NCBI GenBank assembly: GCA_947457745.1
Contig: CANGWT010000117.1
Location: forward strand, 1 to 5,956
DNA length: 5,956 nucleotides
Direction of reading: 5' to 3'
Origin: Burkholderiaceae bacterium
Lineage (GTDB): Bacteria; Pseudomonadota; Gammaproteobacteria; Burkholderiales; Burkholderiaceae
Shown: positions 5,444-5,956 of the stretch, piece by piece
How the letters are laid out: every line of letters begins with the position of its first letter
Numbering within the stretch: the stretch's first letter is position 1
Program-made: the position numbers and the translations under genes
The notes under the pieces: model-generated
Told to the model about the DNA's origin: nothing
What the model saw: only the letters and a program-made list of their open reading frames with translations
The model's database searches: none

Positions 5444-5956
5444 ATACGCTCACCATGCGCCGCTTTCCTGCGCCATCCGCAATTTTAGAGTTATTAAAAC
5501 CGATCACTTGGTTTCCCCCAATGTGGGCTTTTGCTTGCGGAGTCATTGCTACAGGTGTTGCCTTTGAGGGACGTTGGCACTTATTGATTGCTGGAGTTAT
5601 TCTTGCTGGCCCGATGGTTTGTGCCGCAAGTCAGGCAGTAAATGATTGGTTTGACCGTGATGTAGATGCTATTAACGAACCGCAGCGTCCCATTCCTTCT
5701 GGTCGGATGCCGGGGGCTTGGGGTTTGTATGTTGCCATTATTTGGACTGGGCTATCACTTTTATTAGGTTGGCTGATTAGTCCCTGGGCATTCGCGGCAA
5801 CACTGCTTGGTCTTTTGCTGGCCTGGTTCTATAGCATGCCGCCATTACGCTTTAAGCAAAATGGTTGGTTAGGTAATGCAGCTTGTGGAATTTCTTATGA
5901 GGGCTTGGCTTGGTTTACAGGCTCAGCTGTGATGATGGGTGACTTATTTCCCTCCA
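5419..5956 (+). CDS. bchG: BchG, bacteriochlorophyll synthase (UbiA-type prenyltransferase), N-terminal part (partial)
   Basis: An open frame of 179 codons runs off the right edge. BchG is an inner-membrane prenyltransferase that esterifies bacteriochlorophyllide a with geranylgeranyl or phytyl diphosphate near the end of the pathway. Residue numbers count from ATG 5419. The motif LLKPITWFPPMWAF (25-38) opens the first helix; NDWFDRDVDAINEPQRPIPS (75-94) is the first aspartate-rich, Mg-diphosphate-binding motif of the UbiA superfamily (Asp76, Asp79, Asp81, Asp83). FYSMPPLRFKQNGWLGN (137-153) is typical of the chlorophyll synthase branch, which separates it from ubiquinone and haem O prenyltransferases. 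The second aspartate-rich motif and remaining helices lie beyond the window. The start is uncertain: ATG 5419, GTG 5425 and ATG 5455 are all in frame. The first two overlap puhE and give about 24-26 residues before the conserved KPITWFPP. In Rhodobacter, bchG sits in another part of the cluster with bchP, so its place after puhE is a point of difference. Confidence 0.95.
   Translation, partial: MEVGNAIINTLTMRRFPAPSAILELLKPITWFPPMWAFACGVIATGVAFEGRWHLLIAGVILAGPMVCAASQAVNDWFDRDVDAINEPQRPIPSGRMPGAWGLYVAIIWTGLSLLLGWLISPWAFAATLLGLLLAWFYSMPPLRFKQNGWLGNAACGISYEGLAWFTGSAVMMGDLFPS

Overview
This window is part of a bacterial photosynthesis gene cluster. Every gene lies on the + strand, tightly packed, and almost all of the sequence is coding. 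The order is bchM (3' end only), lhaA, puhA, puhB, puhC, acsF, puhE, bchG (5' part only). The core order bchM-lhaA-puhABC-acsF-puhE is the arrangement known from purple phototrophic and aerobic anoxygenic phototrophic Proteobacteria.

Base composition is moderate to AT-leaning (mid-40s % GC by eye, not computed). That is low for classical Rhodobacterales or Rubrivivax clusters. A low-GC freshwater betaproteobacterium of the Polynucleobacter type would fit, but this is inference from gene order and composition, not a proven assignment. The oxygen-dependent cyclase AcsF fits bacteriochlorophyll synthesis under oxygen.

Layout: bases 1-145 encode the C-terminal 47 residues of the Mg-protoporphyrin methyltransferase BchM. 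LhaA (148-1596) is a 12-helix light-harvesting 1 assembly factor. The 56-base gap that follows is the longest non-coding stretch. It holds a perfect 17-base inverted repeat, a possible promoter and a strong Shine-Dalgarno sequence for puhA. PuhA (1653-2423) is the reaction-centre H subunit. PuhB and PuhC (2448-3565, overlapping by ATGA) are membrane assembly factors. AcsF (3592-4686) is the di-iron cyclase that forms ring E. PuhE (4691-5443) is a polytopic membrane protein needed for photosystem assembly. BchG (from about 5419 past the window end) attaches the isoprenoid tail to bacteriochlorophyllide.

The genes work as one unit. BchM makes the monomethyl ester that AcsF cyclises, and BchG carries out the tail attachment near the end of the pathway. 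PuhA is a structural reaction-centre subunit, and LhaA, PuhB, PuhC and PuhE help assemble the LH1-reaction centre complex. Strong ribosome binding sites at puhA and acsF, with weak or absent ones at lhaA, puhB and puhE, suggest that structural and enzymatic products are made in larger amounts than the assembly factors. No mobile element, CRISPR array, RNA gene or convincing terminator is visible. I do not see an undescribed system; the points worth a second look are regulatory sequences around puhA, substitutions in PuhA, the bchG start, and the uncharacterised conserved features of PuhE.
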